NCBI GenBank assembly: GCA_026984795.1 | Contig: JALSRK010000024.1 | Location: forward strand, 186,001 to 250,000 | Length of the DNA stretch: 64,000 bases | Origin: Solibacteraceae bacterium | Lineage (GTDB): Bacteria; Acidobacteriota; Terriglobia; Bryobacterales; Bryobacteraceae | Direction: 5' to 3' | Shown: positions 35,439-44,454 of the stretch, in pieces | Numbering within the stretch: position 1 is the stretch's first letter | How the letters are laid out: each line of letters starts with the position of its first letter | The notes under the pieces: model-generated | Told to the model about the DNA's origin: nothing | What the model saw: the letters and a program-made list of their open reading frames with translations, nothing else | Database searches by the model: none | Translations under genes and position numbers: made by a program

Positions 35439-36581
35439 GTGAGACTGGCCATCTTCATCGCCGTCCTGCTGTTCATCTTGGCGGTGCTCCCCGCTTACGT
35501 GGCGCACCGGCTCCTGGCGCCATTCGAGTGGAGCCGCCGGCGGAAACGGCTTGGCTGGGCCGTCATCGAAGTCCTGCTGCTGGCGACCCCGGCCACGATG
35601 GGGCTGCACCGCCGGGTCGAAGCAGGGTGGACGGACGCGGTGACCGCGGCGGCGTATGTGGGCTTCGGTCTCTTCATCTTCCTGCTCTTCTATGTAGCGG
35701 CGCGCGACGTCGCCTGGCTGGCGCTGCGCCTCGCCGGGCTGCCCGCCGCGCCCCGCCGCCGGTTGTGGCTCCGGCGGACCAGCCTGGCGGTGATCGCGGT
35801 CTCAGCGGCGAGCCTGGCGATCGGGATGTGGCAGGCGCTGGGGGAGCCGCGCGTGGTCCGGGTGAGCGTGCCGATCGCCGGGTTGCCGCCGGCGCTCGCA
35901 GGTTTCCGGATCGTTCAGCTCAGCGACATCCACTTAGGGCCGTGGAAGAAGCGGCGGGACCTGGCCCGCATCGTGGCCGCCGTGAACCGGCTCGATCCGG
36001 ATGTGGTCGCGATCACCGGCGACCTGGTGGACGGCAGCGTCCGGTTCCGCGGCCGCGACGCCGAGCCGCTGAAAGATCTGAACGCCCCGGCCTTCTTCGT
36101 CATCGGCAACCACGACGTCTATTCCGGCGCCGAGGCGTGGGCGCGGTTCGTTGAGACTCTCGGCGTCACTGTCTTGGCCGGCGACCGCCGCGTCCTCTCC
36201 ATCGCCGGCGAGCGTGTGCTCATCGCCGGTTTGGTGGATCCGGCCATGGCCCGGGCCGCGCCGCCACGGGCCCGCGATCCCGTCCTGCTCGCTTCCGGCG
36301 ACGGCCCGGCCGCCGTCCGCATCCTCCTCGCCCACCGCAACACCGACGCCTTCGCCGCCGAGGCGGCCGGCTTCGATCTTCTGCTTTCCGGCCACACCCA
36401 CGGCGGGCAGTTCTTTCCGGCCACGCTGATCATCCCGCACCTGCACCCGTTCCCTGCGGGGTTGCACCGGTGGAAGCGGCTTTGGGTCTACACCTCCACG
36501 GGGGTGGGGTTCTGGGGGCCGCCGGTGCGCTTCCTCAATCCGCCGGAAATCGCTGTCATCGAGCTGCGGCGGGCGGATTGA
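35439..36581 (+). CDS. membrane-anchored calcineurin-like metallophosphoesterase (YkuE/YaeI type)
   Basis: 380 residues from a GTG start. Four hydrophobic helices (about 1-25, 40-58, 65-90 and 110-130) are followed by the phosphoesterase domain (about 150-375). All metal motifs are present: LSDIHLG, ITGDLVDG, IGNHDVYSG, LLAHRNTD and LSGHTHGGQ. YkuE and YaeI relatives act on UDP-2,3-diacylglucosamine-like or other lipid-linked phosphoesters; with lpxB in the window such a link is possible but unproven. No Shine-Dalgarno sequence stands out. The gene stands alone, followed by a convergent 51-codon gene. Confidence 0.88.
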   Translation: MRLAIFIAVLLFILAVLPAYVAHRLLAPFEWSRRRKRLGWAVIEVLLLATPATMGLHRRVEAGWTDAVTAAAYVGFGLFIFLLFYVAARDVAWLALRLAGLPAAPRRRLWLRRTSLAVIAVSAASLAIGMWQALGEPRVVRVSVPIAGLPPALAGFRIVQLSDIHLGPWKKRRDLARIVAAVNRLDPDVVAITGDLVDGSVRFRGRDAEPLKDLNAPAFFVIGNHDVYSGAEAWARFVETLGVTVLAGDRRVLSIAGERVLIAGLVDPAMARAAPPRARDPVLLASGDGPAAVRILLAHRNTDAFAAEAAGFDLLLSGHTHGGQFFPATLIIPHLHPFPAGLHRWKRLWVYTSTGVGFWGPPVRFLNPPEIAVIELRRAD

Positions 36582-36593
36582 CGGCCGGGTGCT

Positions 36594-36749
36594 TCATTTG
36601 AACAACGCGTAGTAGATCACATAGAGCCAACTGAAGATTCCGTGGATGATGGCCCACAGAATCGAGTGGTTCTCCGACCACGAGATGGCGATCGCCAGGG
36701 CGGTGCCGAAAGTGATGCCGGAGCGGGTGACTTCGTATTTGATGGCCAT
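36594..36749 (-). CDS. 51-residue small membrane protein
   Basis: A short gene: GAGGA lies about 10 nt before the ATG at 36749 and the stop is at 36594. The product has a hydrophilic start (MAIKYEVTRSG), a hydrophobic segment from about 12 to 25, a polar turn with WSENHS, and a second hydrophobic segment (ILWAIIHGIFSWLYVIYYALF) ending in Lys. It looks like a two-helix hairpin in the inner membrane, rich in Trp/Tyr/His. No family was recognised. It is divergent from the glucokinase-like gene and convergent with the phosphoesterase. Good ribosome-binding site and amphipathic design support a real gene. Confidence 0.65.
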   Translation of the reverse strand: MAIKYEVTRSGITFGTALAIAISWSENHSILWAIIHGIFSWLYVIYYALFK

Positions 36750-36830
36750 AGGATTTCGTCCTCGTTCCCGTATTGGAATCCACCGGAGGGCGGTGCCGCA
36801 ACGGGCGTTGTCGGATACCAAGGAATCCGC

Positions 36831-36836
36831 TAAACT
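36831..36836 (+). promoter_or_regulatory. -10 element of a probable leaderless transcript (glucokinase-like unit)
   Basis: TAAACT ends 7 nt before the GTG at 36844. Only a weak GGGAA lies in between. Confidence 0.4.
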
Positions 36837-36843
36837 CGGGAAC

Positions 36844-37554
36844 GTGGCCCAGGCGACTTCTACCCAACCGAGAACGCTCTCTATCGACATCGGCGGCTCC
36901 GGCTGCAAAGCGCTTGTGCTCGACGCCGAAGGGCAGCCGATCACCGAGCGCGTCCGCATCAAAACTCCCGACACTCCCACGCCGGCGGTCGTGCTCGAGG
37001 TGCTCGGCCGCCTGGCTGAGAAGTCGGGCGAGTTCGAGCGCGTCTCTTGCGGTTTCCCCGGCGTGGTGATCGACGGTGTGATCCTCACGGCGGTGAACCT
37101 GCACCCGGATTGGGTAGGGGTGAACCTGGCACAGGAGCTGGAGAACCTCACGGGCAAGCCCGCCCGGGTGGCCAATGATGCCGACATCCAAGGCATGGCC
37201 GTCGTCGAGGGCAAGGGCGTCGAGATGGTCTTGACACTGGGTACGGGGATGGGCTCCGCCCTGTTCACCGACGGCCGCCTGGTGCCGAACCTCGAGCTCG
37301 GCCACCACCCGTTCCGGAAGAACAAGACTTACGAAGACTGCCTCGGCGAGGCCGCGATGAAGGAGAAGGGCCTCAAGTGGTGGCGCAAGCGGCTCCTGGA
37401 GGCCATCGACCTGCTGGCGGCGATCTTCAACTACCGCGTGCTCTACATCGGCGGCGGCAACGCCAAGAAGATCGAGATGGAACTGCCGAAGAACGTGAAG
37501 ATCGTCCCCAACGTCGCCGGGCTGCTCGGGGGCATCTATCTCTGGAAGCACTGA
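36844..37554 (+). CDS. ROK-family polyphosphate/ATP glucokinase-like protein
   Basis: 236 residues from the GTG at 36844. It is an ASKHA-fold kinase: phosphate 1 motif SIDIGGSGCKALVLD, catalytic region RVANDADIQG, phosphate 2 motif TLGTGMGSALF, then NLELGHHPF and the adenosine/glycine motif VLYIGGGNAKK. The combination TLGTGMGSALF..DGRLVPNLELGH is that of polyphosphate glucokinases (PpgK), which phosphorylate glucose with polyphosphate or ATP in the cytoplasm. The usual ROK zinc motif is absent, as in PpgK. It leads a unit with yggS and a GT4 glycosyltransferase. Sugar specificity is inferred. Confidence 0.82.
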   Translation: MAQATSTQPRTLSIDIGGSGCKALVLDAEGQPITERVRIKTPDTPTPAVVLEVLGRLAEKSGEFERVSCGFPGVVIDGVILTAVNLHPDWVGVNLAQELENLTGKPARVANDADIQGMAVVEGKGVEMVLTLGTGMGSALFTDGRLVPNLELGHHPFRKNKTYEDCLGEAAMKEKGLKWWRKRLLEAIDLLAAIFNYRVLYIGGGNAKKIEMELPKNVKIVPNVAGLLGGIYLWKH

Positions 37555-37604
37555 ACGGCTGGGCCGCCGGCTTGCGGGGCCGGCGGTGGCCGAGGCGAAG
37601 CACC

Positions 37605-38297
37605 GTGGCTGACGCTGCTCTCGATTTGAGGAACGCGATCCGGGCGCGCCTGGAAACGGTCGAAGAGCGCATCGAGCGGGCCTGCGCGCGGGCCGGCCGG
37701 AAACGCGGGGAAGTGACGCTGGTCGCGGTGACCAAGGTGTTTCCCGCCGAGGTGATCCGGGCCGGCTACGAGGCTGGCTTGCGCGAGTTCGGCGAGAACT
37801 ACGTCCAGGAGTTCGCCGCCAAGCGCCCCGCTCTCGAGGATCTCCACGAGGCGCGCTTCCACCTGGTGGGCCATCTTCAGTCGAACAAAGCCAAACCGGC
37901 GGCCCGGATCTTCCACGTGATCCAGACGGTGGATACGCCCAAGCTGGCCCGCCGGCTGGACGAATATGGACGGGATCTCGAGGTGATGATCGAGGTGAAG
38001 CTCTCCGAGGAGGAGACCAAGCGCGGCGCGCCGCCGGAGGCCGTACCCGAGCTCGCCGATGCCATCCGCTCCTACCCCCACCTGCACCTCAGCGGCCTGA
38101 TGACCATGCCGCCCTTCTTCGAGGATCCGGAGGCCGCCCGGCCCTATTTCGTCCGGCTGCGCGAGATGGCCGAGCGCCTTGGGTTACCCTGCCTGTCGAT
38201 GGGCATGTCGAACGATTTCGAGGTGGCCATCGAAGAGGGCGCCACGCACGTCCGGATCGGCACCGCCCTGTTCGGACCTCGGCCCAGGAAGCAGTGA
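37605..38297 (+). CDS. yggS: YggS-family pyridoxal-phosphate homeostasis protein
   Basis: 230 residues. A fold-type III alanine-racemase-like barrel that binds PLP at the Lys in VAVTKVFPAEVI. Other family signatures are FGENYVQEF, HLVGHLQSNKA, VDTPKLA, GLMTMPPFF, LSMGMSNDFEVAIEEGATHVRIGTALFG. YggS has no known catalytic turnover and balances cellular PLP. The GTG start at 37605 follows 50 nt after the glucokinase-like gene, and its TGA overlaps the start of the glycosyltransferase gene, so the three are likely co-expressed. YggS is often next to proC or division genes; here the context differs. Confidence 0.94.
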   Translation: MADAALDLRNAIRARLETVEERIERACARAGRKRGEVTLVAVTKVFPAEVIRAGYEAGLREFGENYVQEFAAKRPALEDLHEARFHLVGHLQSNKAKPAARIFHVIQTVDTPKLARRLDEYGRDLEVMIEVKLSEEETKRGAPPEAVPELADAIRSYPHLHLSGLMTMPPFFEDPEAARPYFVRLREMAERLGLPCLSMGMSNDFEVAIEEGATHVRIGTALFGPRPRKQ

Positions 38298-39448
38298 CCG
38301 TCGGCTGCCACGCTCCGCTCGCTCCCGCCCGGACCGGCGTGGCCGACTACGCCGCCGCTCTCGCCCGCGAGCTAGGGCGCCACGCTGAGATCCGGATCAA
38401 CCCTTCCCGGCCCTGCGATGTCGAGCTCTATCATCTGGGCAACAACCAGCTCCACCGGGAGATCTATCGGCGGGCGCTGGAGCGGCCCGGGGTGGCGGTG
38501 CTGCACGACGCCGTGCTCCAGCATTTCTTCCTAGGGGCCCTCGATGAGGAGGACTACGTCGCAGAGTTCGTCTACAACTACGGGGAGTGGTATCGCGGGC
38601 TGGCGCGGGAGCTCTGGCGGAGTCGCAGCCGGTCGGCGCAGGACCCGCGCTACTTCCGCTACCCGATGCTCCGCCGCATCGCCGAGCGCTCCCTCGCCGT
38701 CGTGATCCACAATCCCGTCGCCGCCCGCCTGGCCGCCGCCCACGCGCCCGAGGCCCGCATCGTCGAGATCCCGCACCTCGACCTGCCGCTCCCGCCCACC
38801 GATCCGGTGGAAGTCACCCGCCTCCGCGAGCGGCTGGGAGTGGCGCCGCACGCGGCGCTGTTCGGGATTTTCGGCTATTTGCGGCCGGCCAAGAGACTGG
38901 CGGTGATCCTGCGGGCTTTCCAGAGGGTGCGCCGCCAGGCGCCGGAGTGCGTCTTGCTGGTGGCCGGCCGTTTCGAATCGGAAGAGTTCGAACGCAGCCT
39001 GGCTCCGTGGCTGAGAGCGCCGGGTCTGCGCCGCGCTGGCTTCCTCCCGCTCGGGGAGTTCGCTCTCCACGCCGCCGCCGTCGATGTCTGCCTGAACCTG
39101 CGCTACCCGGCGGCCGGGGAGATCTCAGGCATCGCGATCCGGTTGATGGGGATGGGCAAGCCGGTGATCGTCACCTCGGGCGAGGAGACGGCCCGCTTCC
39201 CCGAGTCCGCTTGTATCCGGATCGACGCCGGGCCGGCGGAAGAATCGATGCTCGCTCACTACATGCTTTGGCTTGCCCGGGACGCTGCGGCCCGTCGGCG
39301 CATAGGCGCTCTGGCTGCTGCGCACATCGCCCGCGAGCACGATCCCGGGCGCTGCGCCGAACGGTATTTGGAGGTTCTTCGGCAAGCGGCCGCACAGGGC
39401 CGGGTCGCTACTGCGAATCCGTCGGCCCGCCGGCTTCCGGCTCGGTGA
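38294..39448 (+). CDS. GT4-family glycosyltransferase
   Basis: 384 residues. GT-B fold: the N-terminal half has CHAPLAPARTGVADYAAALA, typical of the acceptor-side domain of GT4 enzymes, and the linker leads to a C-terminal donor domain with IFGYLRPAKRLAVILRAF, LLVAGRFESEEF and LNLRYPAAGEISGIAIRLMGMGKPVIVT, the E-x7-E type region. It transfers an activated sugar, probably onto a glycolipid or polysaccharide. The GTG at 38294 overlaps the yggS stop (GTGA). The last 41 nt overlap the convergent CRTAC1 gene. Its acceptor cannot be deduced. Confidence 0.85.
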   Translation: MTVGCHAPLAPARTGVADYAAALARELGRHAEIRINPSRPCDVELYHLGNNQLHREIYRRALERPGVAVLHDAVLQHFFLGALDEEDYVAEFVYNYGEWYRGLARELWRSRSRSAQDPRYFRYPMLRRIAERSLAVVIHNPVAARLAAAHAPEARIVEIPHLDLPLPPTDPVEVTRLRERLGVAPHAALFGIFGYLRPAKRLAVILRAFQRVRRQAPECVLLVAGRFESEEFERSLAPWLRAPGLRRAGFLPLGEFALHAAAVDVCLNLRYPAAGEISGIAIRLMGMGKPVIVTSGEETARFPESACIRIDAGPAEESMLAHYMLWLARDAAARRRIGALAAAHIAREHDPGRCAERYLEVLRQAAAQGRVATANPSARRLPAR

Positions 39449-41117
39449 CGGTGAGGATCTGGTCGGCCTTTACGCTCTCCAGCTTCTGCACGATGCCGCT
39501 GGGCCAGGTGATTTCGAGCAGTTTCACCCTGGTGGCCGCGCCCAGCCCGAAGTGCACCCGCTTGTCGCTTGCCGAACAATAGCTTCCGGTCGTCGTTACG
39601 ATACTGTATTGCTCGGAGCCGTCCGGCAGCACGATGCGGATGCGGGCGCCGATCCCGTCGCGGTTGCTTTTGGTTCCAACGGTGTTCACCAGCAGCCAGT
39701 GGTTGCCGTTGCCGCCCTCATTGTGCAGGATCACCGCCTCACAATCTTTGCAGTAGATCACTGCGTCGAGCCAGCCGTCGTTGTCGATGTCCCCGAAAGC
39801 GACTCCGCGGGACGCCATCCGGATCCGAAAATCAGGCCCGAGCTGATCGGAGACGTCTTCGAAGACTCCCTTGACGTTGCGCATCATCAGGGGCGGTTCC
39901 CAGTACTTCAGCTCCGGCTGCGTCAGCTCGATGTTGTCCATCACGTGGCCTTGGGCGACGAAGATGTCCTTCCAGCCGTCGTTGTCAAAGTCGAGGAAGC
40001 GAGCGCCCCAGCCCGAGTGCAGCTTGGTGATCTTCTGAATTTCCGAGGGGCCCGAGTAGTAAACGAACATCCCCTCCATGTTCTTGTAGAGCGAGTAATG
40101 TTGCCGCGCCAGGGCGTTCAGGAAGATATCCGGCCAGCCGTCGTTGTCGTAGTCGTTGAAGTCGGCTCCCATGCCGGCGTAAGCGTTGCCGTCGTCATCG
40201 TAGGCGATGCCGAGAACCAAGCCGACTTCTTCGAAGGTGCCGTCGCCGTTGTTGTGGAACATCTGCTGTGCCGTCGCGTCGTTGGCGACGAGGATGTCCA
40301 GCCAGCCGTCGCGGTCGTAGTCGTTGAAGGCCACGCCTAGCCCTTTGCCCGGCGCATCGGCGAATCCAGTTGCCTTGGAGACGTCGGTGAAGGTGCCGTC
40401 GCCGTTGTTGTGAAAGACAAGGTGATGAATCGCCGGGAATTCATCCGGATGGCAATAGGAGCGCCGCCCGGGCTCATGCCCGCCGCACCAGATGTTCTTG
40501 TCGAAGCTCCAGTCCATATAGCGGGCGACGATCAGGTCGAGCCACCCGTCGTTGTCGTAGTCCACGAAGCAGGTGCTTTCCGACCAGTTCCCGCCGGCCA
40601 CGCCGGCCTCCTCGGTGACGTCGGTGAAGGTACCATCGCCGTTGTTACGGTAGAGCACGTTGAAGGGAAACCCGGTGACGTAGAGATCCGGATCACCGTC
40701 ATTGTCGTAATCGCCGACGGCCGTCCCCATGCCGTAGTGCTTCCCTTTGACGCCGGCCTCTTCGGTGACATCGGTGAAGGTGCCGTCGCCGTTGTTGCGG
40801 TACAGGCGGTCCCAGTACTTTGGATCGCTCTTGTCCGGCAGCGCGCCTTTGGGCATGGGGTCGGAAATCGCTCCGCCATTAACGAAGAAGAGGTCCTGGT
40901 CGCCGTCGCCGTCGTAGTCGAACATCGCCACCCCGCCGATCATCGATTCGACCAGATACTTCTGCGAAGTCGGCGACGATTCGCCCCGAAAGTGGATTCC
41001 GGTGGACTTGGTAATGTTGCGGTAGATGGGCAGCGGCGGCTCCGGTGTCTCGGCGCCGGCGGCCGCGACGGCCACGGCGAGTATCGAAACCAGACAGGCT
41101 TTCACCGGGAACCCCAT
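39408..41117 (-). CDS. secreted CRTAC1-type protein (FG-GAP/VCBS repeats, ASPIC/UnbV end)
   Basis: 569 residues with a signal peptide. The mature chain is a seven-bladed-type propeller made of FG-GAP/VCBS repeats, each with a calcium loop (DYDGDGDQDLF, DYDNDGDPDLY, DYDNDGWLDLI, DYDRDGWLDIL, DYDNDGWPDIF, DFDNDGWKDIF, DIDNDGWLDAV) and NNGDGTFTDVT hairpins. The last 100 residues are an ASPIC/UnbV domain (NRDGIGARIRI...VHFGLG...ITWPSGIVQ). Such proteins are exported and thought to act in surface binding or as cofactor-less scaffolds; no activity is established. It is divergent from a TPR gene. A TATAAT-like box lies about 25-30 nt upstream. A close paralogue follows at 44414-46048. Confidence 0.92.
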   Translation of the reverse strand: MGFPVKACLVSILAVAVAAAGAETPEPPLPIYRNITKSTGIHFRGESSPTSQKYLVESMIGGVAMFDYDGDGDQDLFFVNGGAISDPMPKGALPDKSDPKYWDRLYRNNGDGTFTDVTEEAGVKGKHYGMGTAVGDYDNDGDPDLYVTGFPFNVLYRNNGDGTFTDVTEEAGVAGGNWSESTCFVDYDNDGWLDLIVARYMDWSFDKNIWCGGHEPGRRSYCHPDEFPAIHHLVFHNNGDGTFTDVSKATGFADAPGKGLGVAFNDYDRDGWLDILVANDATAQQMFHNNGDGTFEEVGLVLGIAYDDDGNAYAGMGADFNDYDNDGWPDIFLNALARQHYSLYKNMEGMFVYYSGPSEIQKITKLHSGWGARFLDFDNDGWKDIFVAQGHVMDNIELTQPELKYWEPPLMMRNVKGVFEDVSDQLGPDFRIRMASRGVAFGDIDNDGWLDAVIYCKDCEAVILHNEGGNGNHWLLVNTVGTKSNRDGIGARIRIVLPDGSEQYSIVTTTGSYCSASDKRVHFGLGAATRVKLLEITWPSGIVQKLESVKADQILTVTEPEAGGPTDSQ

Positions 41118-41234
41118 TCAGCACGGGCCGCACACGGTGGCCGTAACCCGATTATATCGGAGTGGCGTGCTGCGCCCGGCCGTCTCGCCGGGTTCGCTAG
41201 AATGCAGTCAGCGAAGCCCCTCAGGGACTGGTCC

Positions 41235-42731
41235 ATGGGCAGACGGTTGACGATCCGCTTCGTCTGGCTGGCCCTGGCGGCCGCCGTGGCCGCTGCGGCT
41301 CAGACAGCGGTTGTGCGCCAGAAGCTAGCTCAGGCAAGGGAGCTGGTCTTGTCCGGGCGCGCCGCCGACGCCGTGCCCATCTATGAGGAGCTGCTCGAGG
41401 CTTCTCCGGACAACCCCGGCCTGATGATGAACCTCGCCGTCGCCCGCTTTAAGGCAGGTCAATACGAGAAGGTGATCCCGCTGTGCCGAAAGATCCTCGA
41501 GCGGCGTCCTGACGCTGTCGGGGCTTGGCTGTTTCTGGGCGCGAGCCGGTTCCAGACCGGCCGCTACGAGGAGGCTATAAAACCTCTTCGGAAGGTTCTC
41601 GCGGCCAAGCCGAACGAACGAAACGCCCGGCTGATGCTCGGCGAGGCCTTGTTACAACTCGGACGGCCGGAGGAAGCCGTCGTTGAACTCGAACGCGCCG
41701 CCGAACTGCTGCCTCGGGAACCGCGCGTCTGGTACGGGCTGGAAAGGGGCTACACCTTGCTTGCCGAGCGCGCTGAGCGGGACCTCGAGCGACTGGGGCG
41801 CGGCTCGGCCTGGTGGCACGCCGCGGCGGGCGATTTGTTCTTCCGCCGTGAAGACTACGGCCGGGCGCTGCACCACTACCGCCAGGCGCTGGAGCTGCGG
41901 CCGGACTTCCCGGGCCTCCGCCGTACGATCGCCCGGCTCTACCGCGCCGCGGGCAAACCCGAATGGGCGCAAGCCGAAGAAGCCAAAGCCTCCCGGAACC
42001 CGCCGGATTGCTCCGCCTGGCCGGGAGCCTGCGATGCGCTTGCCGGGAAGTTCGTTGCGGCGGTGAGCCGCCTTGCGAAAGAGACCTCGGCCGCCGCCTA
42101 TTACTGGAAGGCCGTCGCCTGCCGCAAACGGGCCCAGCAGGCCTTCGCTCGCCTGGAAGTCCTGCCCGAGTGCGAGCAACTGCACGAGCTCCGTGCCCGC
42201 CGTCTCGATGAGCTTGCGCGCTTCCGGCAGGCGGCCGCCGAATGGCGAAAGGCCTTGGCGCTGGCTCCGGGCAATTACGCGCTCCAGAAAGGGCTCGCGC
42301 TATCCCTCTACCGGGACCGCGACTGGGAAGGCGCTCTCCCCCTGTTCGAGAAGCTTGCCAGGCAGAAACCCGGCGATCCCGACGTCGCCTACTTCCTTGG
42401 GCGCACTCTGCTCCAGACCGGCAAGCCGGGCGAGGCCGTTCCCCACCTGCGGCGCGCGGCGAGTCTCACCCCGGACCGTTTCGAGGCCCGCGCCGCCCTG
42501 GGCGAAGCCCTCCTGAAAACGGGCCGCGCCGCCGAAGCGGTGGCGCACCTGAAGGCAACTTTGCCGGAGGACGAAGACGGGTCCTTTCACTTCCAGTTGG
42601 CCCGGGCTTACCAGATGAGCGGGCAGCCGGATCTCGCCCGCGAGGCGATCCAGAAATACCAGCAACTCCGGCGGGAGGCCGAGAAGCGCCGCAAGGCACT
42701 CGACCGCGACTACCCTCTTACTCCGCCGTGA
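41235..42731 (+). CDS. exported TPR-repeat protein
   Basis: 498 residues from the ATG at 41235, which begins a signal peptide (MGRRLTIRFVWLALAAAVAAAAQ); ATG 41202 in frame is the alternative. At least nine tetratricopeptide repeats are visible in two blocks, about 30-200 and 290-470, split by a less regular Cys-containing part (PPDCSAWPGACDALAGK, CRKRAQQAF, PECEQL). Repeats read for example RAADAVPIYEELLEASPDNPG and GRYEEAIKPLRKVLAAKPNE. It is probably a periplasmic protein-protein scaffold. It is divergent from one CRTAC1 gene, and its stop lies 1 nt from that of the convergent VWFA gene. The pairing of TPR and CRTAC1 genes is repeated just downstream. Confidence 0.85.
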   Translation: MGRRLTIRFVWLALAAAVAAAAQTAVVRQKLAQARELVLSGRAADAVPIYEELLEASPDNPGLMMNLAVARFKAGQYEKVIPLCRKILERRPDAVGAWLFLGASRFQTGRYEEAIKPLRKVLAAKPNERNARLMLGEALLQLGRPEEAVVELERAAELLPREPRVWYGLERGYTLLAERAERDLERLGRGSAWWHAAAGDLFFRREDYGRALHHYRQALELRPDFPGLRRTIARLYRAAGKPEWAQAEEAKASRNPPDCSAWPGACDALAGKFVAAVSRLAKETSAAAYYWKAVACRKRAQQAFARLEVLPECEQLHELRARRLDELARFRQAAAEWRKALALAPGNYALQKGLALSLYRDRDWEGALPLFEKLARQKPGDPDVAYFLGRTLLQTGKPGEAVPHLRRAASLTPDRFEARAALGEALLKTGRAAEAVAHLKATLPEDEDGSFHFQLARAYQMSGQPDLAREAIQKYQQLRREAEKRRKALDRDYPLTPP

Positions 42732-42732
42732 A

Positions 42733-44454
42733 TCAGTGCTTCTTGAGCCGGCTACGGTATGGCGCTACCGGAATGATCACCGATCCCAGCGCCCCGGAAG
42801 CGACGTCCCGAACCATGACCTTCACGAGCAGCGCCTTCTTCTTCGGCTTCACCCGGCCCATCAGCCGCAGGCCGCCCGCTCGGCGGACCCGCTCGTAATC
42901 GAGCGGCGAGAGGGTCAGGTTCGTCGTCTGGGCGTCCGTCTCCAGATGGCGTTCCTTGCTGTCTAACTGCACCATCCACAGATCCAGCGACGCCTTCCAC
43001 TGGCCTTTCACCGGCTCGAACGTGATGTCGCCGGCATCGACTCCGAGATCCAGCACCATCGATCCGTCTTCCGGAGTCACCTGAACCGTGAGCCCCACCT
43101 CCGACGCCTCCAGTGGACTGAACATCGCCGCCTTCAGCACTTCTTCGCGGTACCAGTGCTCCCGGGGCTCGTCCGGCTGCGCGAAGTAGCCGGAGCGGTA
43201 CAGCAGCTTCACGTCCGGTCGCACGACTTCCACGCGGATCTCGCGAAACCGCCCGTTCCACTCGTCGTGGCCCGGATAGTAGCCCAGCGTGTAGGTGGCC
43301 CGCACGTCGTCGGCCGCCCGGCGGAACGCTTGCACCAGATCGTTGTTCTGGTAGAAGGCGCGCCCGCCGGTGCGCGCCGCCAGCTTCCGCATGACGCTGA
43401 ACGTCTGTGCGTCCTGCAGGTGGTCGTCGGCGACGACCGCCCGGCTGTCGGCGCGATAGTTCCGCGGCGCGATCAACCCCCGGGCGTCCACCGGATAGAT
43501 AGCCAAGTTGGCCCGGCTCAGAGCTCGCATCAGCCGGTCCGTTTCCGGCCATCTCCCGGTCGAAGCGGAACGTTTCAGCCGCTCGGGCAAGGGGATCGAA
43601 CTTCCGGCCACGGAAATCGGAAAGCTCCCCGACACCCAAAGCAGGTTCTTCCGCCCGGGAAGCCGTTCCAGGTGGCGAGCGATCGCTGTCAGCGCCCGCA
43701 CCGTGCGGAAGGCGCGATCCCGGTCGAAATAGTCTGCCAGATTGAAGGTCAGCTCGCCCAGCCAGGCGTTGAAGTGCGCCACCGGCGTGAACGAGGGATC
43801 GTACAAGGGCGCGTCAAGCGAGGGACGCTGCTCGGGTTTGTAGTGCTCCAGCGCCGCCGCCAACGCCCCTGCATCGCCCGAGACGTCCTTGATCACCCGC
43901 GGCCCCCGGCCCATGACGTAGACGGCCACGCGGTCCCCCGGTTTAAGCTGCTGCAGAAACTTCAAGATCTGCTGCCGCGCATAGACCTGGTCCACGAGAG
44001 GGGTGTTCAGCCCATCGAACAGGATGACCGTCACGCCGGGGATGTCCTCGCCGAGCTGCTCGAACCGGTTCGTGTAAACGTTCGGAGGCAGTTGCCGCGG
44101 CAGCCTGCTTCGAGGCGGCGCTTCCCGGTCGAAGAAGACGATCTTCTGCGGTTCGCCGTTGTCATAGAGCCGGAAATCCTCAACCTTCAGGTTCCGAGCC
44201 GGACCGCCGTCTTTGGTTTTCGCCACCACGCTCACCTCCACGAGGCGCGTGGTCACCCGGAACGTTTCTCCCGTTTTTCCTGCCGGCGCGGATTTCTTGC
44301 CCGCCCGCGCCGAGAGCGGCGCTGCGAGGACCATGAGTAAACCGGCGGCCACGCAGGCCGGCCTTCCCCACCGGGTAACCGCTCCGGGGGCCCGGCGCCG
44401 GCAGTTCCGGCGGTTACGGTTCCCGGACTTCGAGCACTTGATTGGTTGCCACAT
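42733..44454 (-). CDS. VWFA-related secreted protein of the acidobacterial type
   Basis: 573 residues. A basic start is followed by a hydrophobic export segment (ACVAAGLLMVLAAPLSARA). Residues about 60-420 form the VWFA-related domain common in acidobacteria (TIGR03436-like): FRVTTRLVEVSVVAKTKDG, LKVEDFRLYDNGEPQKIVFF, VILFDGLNTP, DRVAVYVMG, GRKNLLWVSGSFPI, LARTGGRAFYQNNDL and ATYTLGYYPGHDEWNGRFREIRVEV. A beta-rich C-terminus follows. The metal site is only partly MIDAS-like. The ATG lies inside the end of the upstream CRTAC1 gene (41-nt overlap); a later start is possible. Probably an envelope adhesion or assembly protein. Confidence 0.88.
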   Translation of the reverse strand: MWQPIKCSKSGNRNRRNCRRRAPGAVTRWGRPACVAAGLLMVLAAPLSARAGKKSAPAGKTGETFRVTTRLVEVSVVAKTKDGGPARNLKVEDFRLYDNGEPQKIVFFDREAPPRSRLPRQLPPNVYTNRFEQLGEDIPGVTVILFDGLNTPLVDQVYARQQILKFLQQLKPGDRVAVYVMGRGPRVIKDVSGDAGALAAALEHYKPEQRPSLDAPLYDPSFTPVAHFNAWLGELTFNLADYFDRDRAFRTVRALTAIARHLERLPGRKNLLWVSGSFPISVAGSSIPLPERLKRSASTGRWPETDRLMRALSRANLAIYPVDARGLIAPRNYRADSRAVVADDHLQDAQTFSVMRKLAARTGGRAFYQNNDLVQAFRRAADDVRATYTLGYYPGHDEWNGRFREIRVEVVRPDVKLLYRSGYFAQPDEPREHWYREEVLKAAMFSPLEASEVGLTVQVTPEDGSMVLDLGVDAGDITFEPVKGQWKASLDLWMVQLDSKERHLETDAQTTNLTLSPLDYERVRRAGGLRLMGRVKPKKKALLVKVMVRDVASGALGSVIIPVAPYRSRLKKH

